The position numbers and the translations under genes are program-made. 64,000 bases of DNA, from assembly GCF_027942865.1 (NCBI RefSeq), contig NC_134515.1, forward strand, positions 2,734,839-2,798,838. Direction: 5' to 3'. The notes beneath the pieces were generated by a model. It had not been told where the DNA came from. It searched no databases and was given only the letters and a program-made list of their open reading frames with translations. The DNA is from Odontesthes bonariensis. Its lineage: Eukaryota; Chordata; Actinopteri; Atheriniformes; Atherinopsidae. Shown here one piece after another: positions 63,476 to 64,000 of the stretch. The first letter of the stretch is position 1, and the number at the start of each line of letters is the position of its first letter.

Positions 63476-64000
63476 AGGTGGGGTAGGGGATCTTTTTCTG
63501 GAACATTTTTTTTACATATTGCTTGAAATACTCTTCACACCCCCATTGCAACCAATTAATTAAAAGTTTTGACACAAATATGAAAAGTTTTAGTGGCCTC
63601 TAGAACGTACAATCTAGGAAAAACACTATCCAATCATACTGAACGGACCGTTAACGATGATTGGATACTGATGCGTCTATCAAACTGCAAACTGCTCCTC
63701 CCTCCCCCTCCTGCCCCCCGTGCGCGTACCCTGCTCCGTGAACGAATTACGCGTCCAGAAGCTTGGCAGGAAGCTAAACTAGAGCCAGCTTGGCTAGCAC
63801 CTAGCATTATTAAACGTATAGTTAGCATAAACTAAATACTAAATACTAAATACGGCAACGATCGATGCTTGCTGTCAGAACAGCGCTTGTGCACCTTCGT
63901 GCGCGTTCATGTACTCTAGAGGCGTGCCTTCGGGGGGAAAGTGAAGAAAAGGGTTGGGACTTTTTACCGGTGTATTTTCAAAATGCAGCTTCGCTGGACT
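63476..64000. other. Possible further TTAA-type element, cut by the window edge
   Basis: GATTAAAGGTGGGGTAGGGGATC at 63472-63494 looks like the tip of another TTAA-inserted element; its partner end would lie beyond 64000. No gene seen. Confidence 0.3.

Overview
This is vertebrate nuclear DNA, almost certainly from a ray-finned (teleost) fish. Genes are split into GT-AG exons separated by kilobases of repeats. The interspersed repeats are those of fish genomes: Rex-type, L1/Tx1-type and RTE/Rex3-type LINE tails, a tRNA-derived SINE, hAT and PIF/Harbinger derivatives, and TTAA-flanked foldback elements. There is no bacterial gene organisation, and most long open frames are artefacts of tandem repeats.

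Two protein-coding genes can be assembled. The first is on the + strand (coding exons at 644-670, 25211-25443, 31582-31768, 32953-33048, 33166-33673, 36569-37524). All splice phases agree and give 668 residues. Its C-terminal ~140 residues match the C-terminal homology region and the PDZ-ligand tail (VTTV) of the PDZRN3/PDZRN4/PDZK4 (LNX3-5) family, but no RING or PDZ domain is visible. The second is sorting nexin 21 (snx21), on the - strand (exons 57950-57659, 57372-57194, 55282-55141, 55012-54847, 54589-54118), 416 residues with a PX domain and the C-terminal helical PXB region. The two genes converge on a ~16.6 kb intergenic region.

Layout: 1-670, GC-rich promoter and first exon of the PDZRN-like gene. 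671-25210, its first intron, holding a 7-bp satellite (1.2-2.4 kb), several TIR elements, LINE pieces, a 31-bp minisatellite (12.5-13.3 kb), a 920-bp TTAA palindrome (15.5-16.4 kb), a 4-kb TIR element with a 2.8-kb satellite (18.6-22.6 kb) and a BED-finger hAT element (23.6-24.4 kb). 25.2-37.5 kb, the remaining exons, with intron 2 holding a 2-kb TTAA foldback around a GGAAA polypurine array and a Rex-type reverse transcriptase split by a 1.9-kb insertion. 37.6-54.1 kb, intergenic, dominated by a 4.7-kb 53/50-bp satellite and a 1.7-kb 21-bp minisatellite. 54.1-58.0 kb, snx21, whose intron 2 carries the third 7-bp satellite. 58-64 kb, a pile of transposon remnants (RecQ-type fragment, nested hAT, L1 tail, second BED-finger hAT copy, Harbinger Myb-like gene).

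The most unusual theme is satellites growing inside transposons. The 7-bp arrays start at a terminal inverted repeat tip, the 32-bp array lies inside a hAT element, the GGAAA array sits between the arms of a TTAA foldback, and the 31-bp array lies in another dispersed repeat. No multi-gene cellular system such as a defence or biosynthetic cluster was found. Exon borders were placed by eye from splice consensus, reading phase and family resemblance; no alignment or database search was run.
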